Of a stretch of DNA of 64,000 bases, positions 29,817 to 38,831 are shown piece by piece (position 1 is the stretch's first letter; each line of letters begins with the position of its first letter). This stretch comes from Caulobacter segnis (GTDB lineage Bacteria > Pseudomonadota > Alphaproteobacteria > Caulobacterales > Caulobacteraceae), in contig NZ_CP082923.1 of NCBI RefSeq assembly GCF_019931575.1, positions 1,674,001-1,738,000 of the forward strand. The letters run 5' to 3'. The notes below the pieces were generated by a model. The model worked only from the letters and a program-made list of their open reading frames with translations. It was not told the DNA's origin and ran no database searches. A program made the translations under genes and the position numbers.

Positions 29817-32237
29817 TCAGCCCTTCTCGACGAAGCTGTCGATGACCTTTTTCTCGCCGGCCTTGTCGAAGGCGACGGTCAGCTTGTTGCCTTCGATCCC
29901 CGTCACCTTGCCGTAGCCGAACTTGACGTGGAACACGCGGTCGCCCCGCGAATAGGCGCTGTTGGTCGGGGCCGAGACGGCGACCAGGCGGCCTTCGCCC
30001 TCGATCGGCGCCGAGCGGGCCGACGAACCGGCGCGCGCGGTGTTCGCGCCGCGCCAGCTGTTGCCGCCGCGTTCGCCGAAGCCCGCCGTGCGTTCCTGGG
30101 CCCGTTTCCAGCCGGGGCTGTCGTAGCTGCCGGCCTGGAAGGCGCTCGTGCCGGGATCGTCCCAGCGCGAGGCGGCTGTCGACTGCATGCCCGGGCCGCC
30201 GCCGTAGTAGCCGGTCTCGGACGCCGCATCGACGTGGGCCAGGGGCAGCTCGTCGACGAAGCGGCTGGGCAGCTGGCTGGTCCAGCGGCCATAGACCTGC
30301 CGGTTGGCCACGAAGCTGATCCGGGCCTCCTCGCGGGCGCGGGTGATGCCGACATAGGCCAGGCGGCGCTCTTCCTCGAGGCCCTTCTCGCCCTTGTCGT
30401 CCATGCTGCGCTGGCTGGGGAACACGCCTTCCTCCCAGCCAGGCAGGAAGACCAGCGGGAACTCCAGGCCCTTGGCCGAGTGCAGGGTCATGATCCAGAC
30501 GGCGTCGCCGGTGGCTTCGCGGTCCAGGTCCATGACCAGCGACACGTGTTCCAGATAGGCCTCCAGCGTGTCGAAGGCGCCCATCGACTGGACCAGTTCC
30601 TTCAGGTTCTCGAGCCGCGTCTGGCTGGTCGGACCCTTGTCGAGGCGCAGGGCGTCGGTATAGCCGCTCTCCTCCAGCACGGTCTCCAGCAGCCGCTGGT
30701 GATGCGTCGAACCGATCAGCGAGCGCCAGCGGTCCAGGTCGCGGATGAAGTTGGAGAGCGCGGTGCGTGTGCGGGCCGGCAGTTCGTCGCTGAGGATGAT
30801 CTGGCGGGCCGCCTCGGTGGTCGAGACGCCGTTCAGCCGGGCGATCTGCAGCAGCTTCTGCACGGAGGTGTCGCCGATGCCGCGCTTGGGGGTGTTGACG
30901 ATGCGCTCGAAGGCCAGGTCGTCGTCTGGCGACTGGATCAGGCGCAGATAGGCGTGGGCGTCGCGGATCTCGGCCCGCTCGAAGAAGCGCGGGCCGCCGA
31001 CCACCTTGTAGGGGATCTGCAGCAGCACGAAGCGCTCTTCGAAGGCGCGCATCTGGAAGCTGGCGCGGACCAGGATGGCCATCTGATTGTACTTGCGGCC
31101 GGCCTTCTTGGCCCGCTCGATCTCGTCGGCGATCAGGCGGCTCTCGGCCTCGCCGTCCCAGACACCGCTGACCTTGACCTTCTCGCCGCCCTTGGCCTCG
31201 GTCCACAAGGTCTTGCCCAGGCGGCCCTTGTTGGTGGTGATCAGGCCCGAGGCGGCGGCCAGGATGTGCTCGGTCGAGCGGTAGTTGCGCTCCAGCCGCA
31301 CGACCTTGGCGCCGGGGAAGTCGCGCTCGAAGCGCAGGATGTTGTCGACCTCGGCTCCGCGCCAGCCGTAGATCGACTGGTCGTCGTCGCCGACGCAGCA
31401 GACGTTCTGGCGGCCCTGGGCCAGCAGGCGCAGCCACAGGTACTGGGCGACGTTGGTGTCCTGGTACTCGTCGACCATCACGTATTTGAAGCGGCGCTGG
31501 AACTCCTCCAGCACGTCCGGATGGCCGGTGAACAGGCTGATATTGTGCAGCAGCAGGTCGCCGAAATCGCAGGCGTTCAGGATGCGCAGGCGTTCCTGGT
31601 ACTGGCGATAGAGGCTGATTCCCTTGCCGTTGGCGAACTCGCCGGCCTCGCTGGCCGGGACGCGGTCGGGCGTCCAGCCGCGGTTCTTCCAGCCGTCGAT
31701 GATCTGGGAGAGAATCCGCGGCGTCCAGCGCTTGGCGTCGATGTTCTCGGCCTCGATCAGCTGCTTGAGCAGGCGCTCGTTATCGTCGGTGTCGATGATC
31801 GTGTAGTTCGACTTCAGACCCACCAGTTCGGCATGGCGGCGCAGGATCTGGGCGGCCACCGAGTGGAAGGTGCCCAGCCAGCGGAGCCCTTCCGCCTCCG
31901 GGCCGATGATGTGGGTGATCCGCTCGCGCATCTCGCGGGCGGCCTTGTTGGTGAAGGTGACGGCCAGCAGCTCCCAGGGGCGGGCCTTCCCCGTCGCCAG
32001 GATGTGGGCCAGGCGGGTGGTCAGCACGCGGGTCTTGCCGGTGCCGGCGCCGGCCAGGACCAGCAGCGGGCCCTCGGTCGTCTCGACCGCCTCGCGCTGC
32101 TCGGGGTTCAGGCCGTCCAGATAGGCCGGCGCGCCGCCCTGTCCCATTGGGGGCGCCGGCGGGCGGGCGCGGGCGAGGTCGGAGATGCGGGGAGAGGGGA
32201 GGTCGCCCGGAAAGGTCGAGTCGTCGTCGGGATACAT
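29817..32237 (-). CDS. uvrD: UvrD/PcrA-family ATP-dependent DNA helicase
   Basis: Superfamily 1A 3'-5' helicase for nucleotide excision and mismatch repair, 806 residues. Motifs seen in order: Q-motif LNPEQREAV, Walker A AGAGTGKTRV, Ia TFTNKAAREMRERI, II VDEYQDTN, III GDDDQSIYGWRGA, IV VVRLERNYRSTEHI, V MTLHSAKGLEFPLVF, VI RRLAYVGITRA. The C-terminal YGKVTGIEGNKLTVAFDKAGEK is the Tudor-like domain that binds RNA polymerase in PcrA/UvrD. ATG at 32237 is used. A LexA-like motif abuts the start. Confidence 0.94.
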   Translation of the reverse strand: MYPDDDSTFPGDLPSPRISDLARARPPAPPMGQGGAPAYLDGLNPEQREAVETTEGPLLVLAGAGTGKTRVLTTRLAHILATGKARPWELLAVTFTNKAAREMRERITHIIGPEAEGLRWLGTFHSVAAQILRRHAELVGLKSNYTIIDTDDNERLLKQLIEAENIDAKRWTPRILSQIIDGWKNRGWTPDRVPASEAGEFANGKGISLYRQYQERLRILNACDFGDLLLHNISLFTGHPDVLEEFQRRFKYVMVDEYQDTNVAQYLWLRLLAQGRQNVCCVGDDDQSIYGWRGAEVDNILRFERDFPGAKVVRLERNYRSTEHILAAASGLITTNKGRLGKTLWTEAKGGEKVKVSGVWDGEAESRLIADEIERAKKAGRKYNQMAILVRASFQMRAFEERFVLLQIPYKVVGGPRFFERAEIRDAHAYLRLIQSPDDDLAFERIVNTPKRGIGDTSVQKLLQIARLNGVSTTEAARQIILSDELPARTRTALSNFIRDLDRWRSLIGSTHHQRLLETVLEESGYTDALRLDKGPTSQTRLENLKELVQSMGAFDTLEAYLEHVSLVMDLDREATGDAVWIMTLHSAKGLEFPLVFLPGWEEGVFPSQRSMDDKGEKGLEEERRLAYVGITRAREEARISFVANRQVYGRWTSQLPSRFVDELPLAHVDAASETGYYGGGPGMQSTAASRWDDPGTSAFQAGSYDSPGWKRAQERTAGFGERGGNSWRGANTARAGSSARSAPIEGEGRLVAVSAPTNSAYSRGDRVFHVKFGYGKVTGIEGNKLTVAFDKAGEKKVIDSFVEKG

Positions 32238-32238
32238 G

Positions 32239-32253
32239 GAACATATGTAGCAC
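32239..32253 (-). promoter_or_regulatory. Possible LexA box just upstream of uvrD
   Basis: On the minus strand the sequence reads GTGC-N7-GTTC, one base off the alphaproteobacterial LexA operator GTTC-N7-GTTC. It ends one base before the uvrD start codon. A single motif with one mismatch is weak evidence. Confidence 0.35.
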
Positions 32254-32384
32254 AAAGCGCGCGGAGCTTAAGCCCCCACGGGCGGCCGGGGGACCGTCGA
32301 AGCGGAACCTCCAGCGTCGCGTACCGTTGATCCGCCAACAGCAACGGAGCCGGCCAAACGGAGCCGGACAATGCGGAGACTCTC

Positions 32385-32594
32385 ATGGCCGAAGGAACCA
32401 GCAACAGCGGCGGGGGCAACAGTGGCTTGGCGTTCATCGTGGGCGGACTTGTCGTCATCGTCGCCGTGCTCGCCTTCTTCATGATGTCCGGCGGCTTCAC
32501 CCACAAGAAGCAGGTCGACGTGAACATCTCGGCCTCGGCGCCCAAGCTGCCCGACGCGCCGAAGCTGCCTGACGCGCCCAAGGCGCCGGGTTGA
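32385..32594 (+). CDS. Tiny membrane protein with Pro-Asp-Ala repeat tail
   Basis: A 69-residue protein of unknown family. A Gly/Ser-rich N terminus precedes one helix (LAFIVGGLVVIVAVLAFFMM, about residues 15-34), followed by KKQVDVNISASAPKLPDAPKLPDAPKAPG, which repeats KLPDAP. The tail is probably periplasmic. The ATG is preceded by GGAGA at a good distance. The next small membrane gene begins right after its stop, so they form a pair. Confidence 0.65.
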   Translation: MAEGTSNSGGGNSGLAFIVGGLVVIVAVLAFFMMSGGFTHKKQVDVNISASAPKLPDAPKLPDAPKAPG

Positions 32595-32602
32595 GGCCGG
32601 CG

Positions 32603-32860
32603 ATGAAGACGCTCGCGCATAATGGACACCCGGCGGCGCCTGGCGACGGCGCCGGCGGCGTCTGGGCCGCGCTGCTGGTCCTGATCGTGCTGGGCCTGGC
32701 GGTCTGGGGCGCTTGGCGCCTGGGCGTCATGGCCGGCGACAAGGTCGACCTTCGTGAGGGCCTGGCCAATATGCCCTCGGTCCTGCGCCAGGCGCCCAAT
32801 CCGCAACCGATGCCGATCCCGACGCAGCGGCGTCCGGCGGTGGCGGCGGAGCGGCGCTAG
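32603..32860 (+). CDS. Second small membrane protein of the pair
   Basis: An 85-residue protein with one transmembrane helix (VWAALLVLIVLGLAVWGAWRLGVMAG, about residues 20-44) and a Pro/Arg-rich C terminus (NPQPMPIPTQRRP). No family recognised. It starts 8 bases after the preceding stop; a TTG overlapping that stop (32591) is an alternative. Two adjacent, coupled single-helix proteins might form a complex, but nothing shows a function. Confidence 0.6.
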   Translation: MKTLAHNGHPAAPGDGAGGVWAALLVLIVLGLAVWGAWRLGVMAGDKVDLREGLANMPSVLRQAPNPQPMPIPTQRRPAVAAERR

Positions 32861-32861
32861 C

Positions 32862-33062
32862 CTAGCCGGCGGCCCGCGCCAGGGCGAACACGCGGCAGGC
32901 CGAGGCGAGGGGGCGATCCCCGCGCTCCAGGTCGATCCTTTGGATCAGGCCGGCGAGGCTCAAGGCCTCGTCGGCCGCCGCGCGTTCCAGGGCCGCCCAG
33001 AACTCCGGCTCCAGGGCCAGCGAGGTCGCGTGGCCGGCCAGGTTCACCGACCGCTTCTTCAA
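32862..33062 (-). CDS. Ribbon-helix-helix domain protein
   Basis: A 66-residue protein of the RHH type. KKRSVNLAGHATSLALEPEFWAAL gives the N-terminal strand and first helix, and DEALSLAGLIQRIDLER the second helix, as in the alphaproteobacterial RHH_4 family. It starts with TTG at 33062, 13 bases after the DUF4169 stop; an upstream CTG is also possible. In Alphaproteobacteria this pair is often conserved side by side. Whether it binds DNA is unknown. Confidence 0.75.
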   Translation of the reverse strand: MKKRSVNLAGHATSLALEPEFWAALERAAADEALSLAGLIQRIDLERGDRPLASACRVFALARAAG

Positions 33063-33075
33063 GCCAGCCAGGGTC

Positions 33076-33252
33076 TCAGTCCTCGCGCTTGGCGCCGTCG
33101 AGGTCGCGCTTGAGCTTGTCGGCGCGAGCGGCCTCGATCGTCTTCTCGCCCTTGGTGCGGCCGAACTTGGCGCGGTTCTCGGCCGCGCGGGCCTTGTCGT
33201 CGGCCTTGGCCTTGGCCTTCCGGGCTTGGTTCAGATTGACGATGTCGGCCAT
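33076..33252 (-). CDS. DUF4169 family small basic protein
   Basis: A 58-residue protein, highly charged and almost entirely helical. It starts MADIVNLNQARKAKAKADD and ends LKRDLDGAKRED; the MADIVNLxxARK start and the central NRAKFGRTKGEK are typical of DUF4169. Function is unknown; basic charge suggests nucleic-acid or ribosome contact. It lies 8 bases after the DUF6807 gene stop and 13 before the RHH gene, all on the minus strand. Confidence 0.8.
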   Translation of the reverse strand: MADIVNLNQARKAKAKADDKARAAENRAKFGRTKGEKTIEAARADKLKRDLDGAKRED

Positions 33253-33260
33253 GGCGGGAC

Positions 33261-34163
33261 TCAGGGTTTCTTCTTGGCGCTGAACGGACGGATCACCACG
33301 GTCTCCTGCAGCCGCAGCGCCTCGCCCTTCTTCAGGACCAGCGGCGCGCGGCCGGGGAAGACGCAGTTCTGCATCGAGCGGTCATTATACAGCATCCAGC
33401 GCGTCACCGCCTGGCCGTTCGCCTTGCAGGCCAGGCCGACCGTCCAGGCCGGAGAGGCCTCGCCGGTCCAGGCGAAGCCCATCGACGCGCCGGCCGTGAT
33501 CGCCCCGCCGTTCGGCGTGATCGTCTTGCCGCCCGAGGAAAAGGTCAGGTGCTCGGGATCCACCAGACGCATCGAGAAGCCGCCGAAGCCCCGATCGTCC
33601 TCGCTGCCGCCCAGGCCCAGGGCGTCGACGCGCGAGGTGATCGTGGTGTCGAACTCCACCCGCCGCGCCCCGGCCTTGAGCGGACGCACGGTGACCTTGG
33701 TGGTCTCGGTGGCGACATAGACGAGTTCCGGACCGGAATTGACCATCCAGTCGACGTCGACCGTCAGGGTCCCGCCGCCCTCGGCGTCGCCCAGGAAGCG
33801 CTTCTCGCGGACGAAATAGCTGAGGCCCTTCATGTACCAGCCGTCGGCGACGGTCTTGCCGCCCGCCTGCACCTTCATCCAGGCCCACCAGACGCCGCGC
33901 TGGTGCGGGTGGTCGCCGGGCCTGTCCTCGATGAGGGCCGTACCGTCCGGCGCGTAGAGCGCCCCGACATAGTTGGCGCGCCCGGGCTCGGCCGTCGGGT
34001 CCAGCGGCTTGGTCCGGTACGCCAGTACGGTCTTGCCGGCCTCGGTCAGGGTCACCGAGTCGTCGGCCAAGACGGCGTCGACGCGCTTGCCGATCGCCGG
34101 ATCGGCCAGGGCGGGTCCGGCGATCACGATCAGGGCGGCGGCGAGAAAGGCGCGGAAGCTCAT
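33261..34163 (-). CDS. Exported DUF6807 (PmoA-like) family protein
   Basis: A 300-residue protein with a signal peptide (FLAAALIVIAGPALA, cleaved near residue 20). The mature part matches the family annotated as DUF6807 or "methane oxygenase PmoA"; GDHPHQRGVWWAWMKV and AVTRWMLYNDRSMQNCVFPGRAP are the clearest blocks. The fold is probably a beta-sandwich of the sugar-active type, and the PmoA name is misleading. It is first in a minus-strand row with the DUF4169 and RHH genes. Substrate unknown. Confidence 0.75.
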   Translation of the reverse strand: MSFRAFLAAALIVIAGPALADPAIGKRVDAVLADDSVTLTEAGKTVLAYRTKPLDPTAEPGRANYVGALYAPDGTALIEDRPGDHPHQRGVWWAWMKVQAGGKTVADGWYMKGLSYFVREKRFLGDAEGGGTLTVDVDWMVNSGPELVYVATETTKVTVRPLKAGARRVEFDTTITSRVDALGLGGSEDDRGFGGFSMRLVDPEHLTFSSGGKTITPNGGAITAGASMGFAWTGEASPAWTVGLACKANGQAVTRWMLYNDRSMQNCVFPGRAPLVLKKGEALRLQETVVIRPFSAKKKP

Positions 34164-34297
34164 GCCTCGGTCCTCGGAAACGTTCGGAACGTATCAAGAA
34201 CAATCTTGGCGTGCATGCAAGCTGAAACTTGGCCGCGGGCGCGACCGTTGTTGGCGCGAGGGGTCACGCCGATCCCGCTCAACCCTGGAGACGACGG

Positions 34298-34534
34298 ATG
34301 ATCGACCTCTCGCAGATCAAGGAACACCACGAAGTCGTCGGTTCAGACGGCGGCCATGTCGGCCGCGTCGATCACATCGCCGGCGGCGATATCGAGCTGA
34401 CCAAGCTGGACCTGGGCTCGGGCTTCAAGCACCACCTGATCCCGCTGTCGTGGGTGGAGTATATCGACGACGACAAGGTCCACCTCAGCGTCACCAAGGA
34501 CGACGCCAAGGCCCAGTGGCGCGAGAAGCACTGA
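34298..34534 (+). CDS. DUF2171 domain protein
   Basis: A 78-residue cytoplasmic protein. MIDLSQIKEHHEVVGSDGGHVGRVDHI, then DIELTKLD, then HHLIPLSWVEYI form a PRC-barrel-like small beta fold typical of DUF2171. Such proteins are often stress-linked, but the function is unknown. The start has GGAGA about 6 bases upstream. A strong terminator follows 22 bases after the stop. Confidence 0.8.
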   Translation: MIDLSQIKEHHEVVGSDGGHVGRVDHIAGGDIELTKLDLGSGFKHHLIPLSWVEYIDDDKVHLSVTKDDAKAQWREKH

Positions 34535-34556
34535 GCCTGACCGGCTGGTGATTTCG

Positions 34557-34590
34557 AAGGCCTCCGCTCCAAAGGGCGGGGGCCTTTTTC
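34557..34590 (+). terminator. Terminator of the DUF2171 gene
   Basis: Stem AAGGCCTCCGC / GCGGGGGCCTT (34557-34567 with 34576-34586, one G-T pair), an 8-base loop, then TTTTTC. Confidence 0.85.
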
Positions 34591-34655
34591 TTGCGCGCTT
34601 GACCGTCCGCCAGAAGCAGCCGCCTATCCGCGCCACCAAAGCGGAGGGGTCTGGC

Positions 34656-35291
34656 ATGTACACGCTCTACGGTTCGCCCAGCACGGCCGGCACGGCCATC
34701 CATTGGATGCTGCTGGAGCTGGAGGTCCCGTTCGACCTGAAGCTGCTCGACTTCGACAAGGGCGAGCACAAGACGCCGGAATACCTGGCGCTCAATCCCG
34801 ACGGCGTGGTGCCGACCCTGGTCGTCGACGGCGCGCCGGTCACCCAGATGGCGGGCATCGCGACCCTGCTGGCCGAGCGCCACCCCGAGGCCGGCTTCGC
34901 GCCGCCGCCGGGCTCGCCGGCCCGGGCCGAGTATCTGACCTGGACCCTGTGGCTGGCCAACAGCTTCCAGCCGCACTTCCGGGCCTGGTTCTATCCGCAC
35001 GAGCCCGCCGGCGAGGCGGCGCAGGAAGGCGCCAAGGCCGCCGCCCGCGAACGGATCGAGGCCGGCCTGGCGCGGCTGGACGCCCGTCTGGCCGATCGCG
35101 ACTGGCTGGTCGGCGACCACTTCACGACGGTCGACCTCCTGGCCACGATCCTGTGCCGCTGGAGCCGCAACATGCCCAAGCCGGCGACCGCGTGGCCGAA
35201 CCTCAAGCGCTATCTGGACCGCGTCCGCCAGCGCCCGGCGCTGCGCGAAGTCCACGCCCGCGAGGGCCTGACCGACTGGATCGACGGCTAG
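34656..35291 (+). CDS. Glutathione S-transferase family protein
   Basis: A 211-residue GST. The thioredoxin-like domain starts MYTLYGSPSTAGTAIHWMLLE, where the catalytic Ser/Cys region is expected. NPDGVVPTLVVDG contains the cis-Pro, and the all-helical domain carries the conserved DWLVGDHFTTVDLLATILCRW. Substrate is unknown; bacterial members act in detoxification or redox metabolism. ATG at 34656 is just after the terminator of the previous gene. Confidence 0.88.
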   Translation: MYTLYGSPSTAGTAIHWMLLELEVPFDLKLLDFDKGEHKTPEYLALNPDGVVPTLVVDGAPVTQMAGIATLLAERHPEAGFAPPPGSPARAEYLTWTLWLANSFQPHFRAWFYPHEPAGEAAQEGAKAAARERIEAGLARLDARLADRDWLVGDHFTTVDLLATILCRWSRNMPKPATAWPNLKRYLDRVRQRPALREVHAREGLTDWIDG

Positions 35292-35326
35292 CTCGGAAGC
35301 CTCGACGCCAGGGCTCTTGTCTTCGT

Positions 35327-35360
35327 GTAACTTAAGGGTTACATGTAACCTCAACGTTAC
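35327..35360 (+). promoter_or_regulatory. Two tandem operators, GTAAC-N6-GTTAC
   Basis: Perfect inverted repeats at 35327-35342 and 35345-35360, both GTAAC-N6-GTTAC, with centres 18 bases apart. The inner half-sites also form GTTACATGTAAC. The pair lies 22 bases before the membrane-protein start and upstream of the XRE gene of the same operon. The regular spacing points to cooperative binding by the XRE regulator, which is inferred. Confidence 0.7.
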
Positions 35361-35382
35361 ATGATCGTTGGGGCAAGAACCG

Positions 35383-35835
35383 ATGCGTGGAGTGGGTCTG
35401 GTCGGCAAGGCCGAGCGGTTGGCCAAGCGGCGGGCGCGAATGTTCGCGGTGCTGGCCGTGGCCTTCCTGGGCCTGCAGACGGTCTACATCTCGAGCGGCG
35501 CGCTGCACGAGAACACCGCGCTGGCGCATTTCAAGATCGGGGCATGGGCGCTGAACGCCCTGGGGCTGCTGATCGCCCTGGCCACGGGCGGCGTCTTCTT
35601 GACGGGGCGCGACGTGCGCCACCTGATGAATGACGAGACGACCCTGGCGCACCGCCGGATCGCCATCGCCTGGGGCTTCTGGGCGATGATGGCGACGGGC
35701 TTTGGCCTTTACTTCCTGAGCCAGTTCGAGGCGGTGACGACCCGCGAAGCGCTGCACATGGTGATCACCTTCGGGACCGCCGCGCCGCTTCTGGTGTTTT
35801 CGTATCTGGAGCGACGCGCTTACCGCGATGCATGA
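35383..35835 (+). CDS. Hypothetical four-helix membrane protein, partner of an XRE regulator
   Basis: A 150-residue protein with about four transmembrane segments (MFAVLAVAFLGLQTVYI, ALNALGLLIALATGGVFL, IAIAWGFWAMMATGFGLYFL, MVITFGTAAPLLVFSYL). No catalytic motif is seen and no family is recognised with confidence. Its 3' end overlaps the XRE gene by 8 bases, so both are made together. Small membrane protein plus short XRE pairs occur widely; the membrane protein may sense a signal and control the regulator. Confidence 0.7.
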   Translation: MRGVGLVGKAERLAKRRARMFAVLAVAFLGLQTVYISSGALHENTALAHFKIGAWALNALGLLIALATGGVFLTGRDVRHLMNDETTLAHRRIAIAWGFWAMMATGFGLYFLSQFEAVTTREALHMVITFGTAAPLLVFSYLERRAYRDA

Positions 35836-36034
35836 ACGGCTGAACAACCGCCTGCGTGACGCCCGGACGGCGAAGGGGCTGACCCAGGCGGACCTGGCCG
35901 AGCGGGCCGGCGTCTCACGCAAGACGATCAACACCGTCGAGAACGGGGTCTTCGTACCCTCGACCATCCTGGCGCTGACCCTGGCCAGGGTGCTGGAAAC
36001 CAGCGTCGAGGACCTGTTCCAATTGCCGGAGTAG
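35828..36034 (+). CDS. Short XRE-family transcriptional regulator
   Basis: A 68-residue protein that is almost only a helix-turn-helix. NRLRDARTAKGLTQADLAERAGVSRKTINTVENGVFVPS carries the domain; VLETSVEDLFQLPE ends it, as in the YozG/MJ1243 type. It overlaps the membrane-protein gene by 8 bases. It is the natural candidate to bind the two GTAAC-N6-GTTAC sites upstream. Confidence 0.88.
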   Translation: MHERLNNRLRDARTAKGLTQADLAERAGVSRKTINTVENGVFVPSTILALTLARVLETSVEDLFQLPE

Positions 36035-36042
36035 CGGCAAGG

Positions 36043-36073
36043 AAAAAGGGGACCGGCACGGGCCGATCCCCTT
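36043..36073 (-). terminator. Terminator of the aspartate aminotransferase gene (possibly bidirectional)
   Basis: Stem AAGGGGACCGGC / GCCGATCCCCTT (36046-36057 with 36062-36073, one mismatch), a 4-base loop. On the minus strand it is followed by five T (complement of 36043-36047). It lies between two convergent genes. Confidence 0.8.
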
Positions 36074-36098
36074 CGTCGTTTCAACAGCTTGGCTGCGC

Positions 36099-37493
<1,395 letters not shown>

Positions 37494-37567
37494 TCACCGG
37501 CAAGGTGACGGTCCTCGCGGGGGAAACGCTGGCCGCTCGAACGGCCAAAAGGGGGAGGAACACCACC

Positions 37568-38158
37568 GTGAAGCTGAGGATTCTGTACATCGCCCTGGCC
37601 GTGCTGGCGCTGGCGGTGGGCGCGGCCTCGCCCGGCTTCGCCCGCCAGTCGGGCGACGGCGACATCATGCAGAGGGCGATCAACAAGCCCTCGGCCAACT
37701 GGTCGGTCTACGGCGCGGGCCAGCAGACCAGCGCGATCAAGGACAAGTCCGTCCAGGGCGGCGGGGCGATGAAGGTCGAGGTGCAGGCGGCCAGCGACAA
37801 GCCCTGGGGCGTCGGCGCCGCCCAGCCCATCACGGGCAAGGTCACCAAGGGCGACGTGCTGCTGGTGGCGTTCTGGGCCAAGGCCGAGAGCGTCGACGGC
37901 GGTCCGGCGACCGCCGACATCTCGGCCGTGCGCGTGCAGCAGTCGGCCGCGCCTTACGACGCGGCGATCCAGGGCGGGGTCAAGGTCGGCGGCGAGTGGA
38001 AGATGTACACCGTGCCCGGACGGGCCGCGATCGACATCCCGGCGGGCGAGGGCAGCGTCGGGCTGCACCTGGGGGCGGCCAAGCAGACGGTGCTGTTGGG
38101 CGCGGTGTTCGTGCTGGACTTCGGGCCGGACTACGACCTGAACAAGCTGGCCAACTAA
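37568..38158 (+). CDS. Exported protein of unknown function, CBM-like beta-sandwich
   Basis: A 196-residue protein. The GTG at 37568 has a good ribosome site (GGGGGAGGAA) and opens a signal peptide (YIALAVLALAVGAASPGFA). The mature part (NWSVYGAGQQTSAI, AMKVEVQAASDKPWGVGAAQPI, LLVAFWAKAES, GEWKMYTVPG) has the alternating strands of carbohydrate-binding-like modules found beside glycoside hydrolases. No hydrolase is adjacent. It ends overlapping the convergent reductase gene by 4 bases. Confidence 0.7.
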   Translation: MKLRILYIALAVLALAVGAASPGFARQSGDGDIMQRAINKPSANWSVYGAGQQTSAIKDKSVQGGGAMKVEVQAASDKPWGVGAAQPITGKVTKGDVLLVAFWAKAESVDGGPATADISAVRVQQSAAPYDAAIQGGVKVGGEWKMYTVPGRAAIDIPAGEGSVGLHLGAAKQTVLLGAVFVLDFGPDYDLNKLAN

Positions 38159-38694
38159 CCCCGCGCGCGGAGGGCCGCCGCGAAGCTGGCCAGGTGACGC
38201 GCGATCGCCTGGCGAGTGCGCTCGTCGGTCAGGACGCCGTTCTCGAACTTGGTGTGGGCCTGGCCGACCAGGATGTCCGACAGGGGCGTCAGGTCGCAGC
38301 CGGCCCGCTTGAGGTTCAGGCGCAGGGCGTCCTGGGCGCGGACCGTGCCGGTGATCCCGGGGCTGGCCCCAAGGGCGCAGGCCAGCTTGCCGTCCAGCGG
38401 CGCGGGCTTGCCGCGCGAAGCCCAGTCGATGGCGTTCTTCAGCACCGCCGTTAGGCCGCCGTTGTATTCGGGGCAGGCGATCAGCAGGCCGTCGGCGGCG
38501 CGGACGGCGTCCTTCCAGGCGGCGACCGGCGCGGGATCGCCCTGGTCCTCGACGTCCTGGTTGAAGAACGGCAGCTCGCCAAGGCCGAAGACCTCGATCG
38601 TCAGTTCGGCGGGGGCCAGGTCACGCGCGGCGTGGAGCAGGGCGGTGTTGTACGAGGCGGCCCGCAGGCTGCCGGAGACGGCGAGAATCTTCAT
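38155..38694 (-). CDS. NADPH-dependent FMN reductase
   Basis: A 179-residue flavodoxin-like enzyme. GSLRAASYNTALL binds the FMN phosphate, and PEYNGGLTAVLKNAIDWAS contacts the flavin ring; both are hallmarks of this family (YieF/ChrR type). It probably reduces quinones, azo compounds or metal oxyanions with NADPH; the natural substrate is unknown. Confidence 0.9.
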   Translation of the reverse strand: MKILAVSGSLRAASYNTALLHAARDLAPAELTIEVFGLGELPFFNQDVEDQGDPAPVAAWKDAVRAADGLLIACPEYNGGLTAVLKNAIDWASRGKPAPLDGKLACALGASPGITGTVRAQDALRLNLKRAGCDLTPLSDILVGQAHTKFENGVLTDERTRQAIARHLASFAAALRARG

Positions 38695-38831
38695 GCGGCC
38701 TAGTTAGCCGGGCGGGCGACCGGATGTCTCGCCGGGCGGGCGCCGGAAAAACGCCGTGATCGCGGCGGATGTCCGCCCGTCGTTTCCGCGGCGCCGCTTG
38801 ACCCTGGACGGCGCTTGCGCGAGGAGAACCC

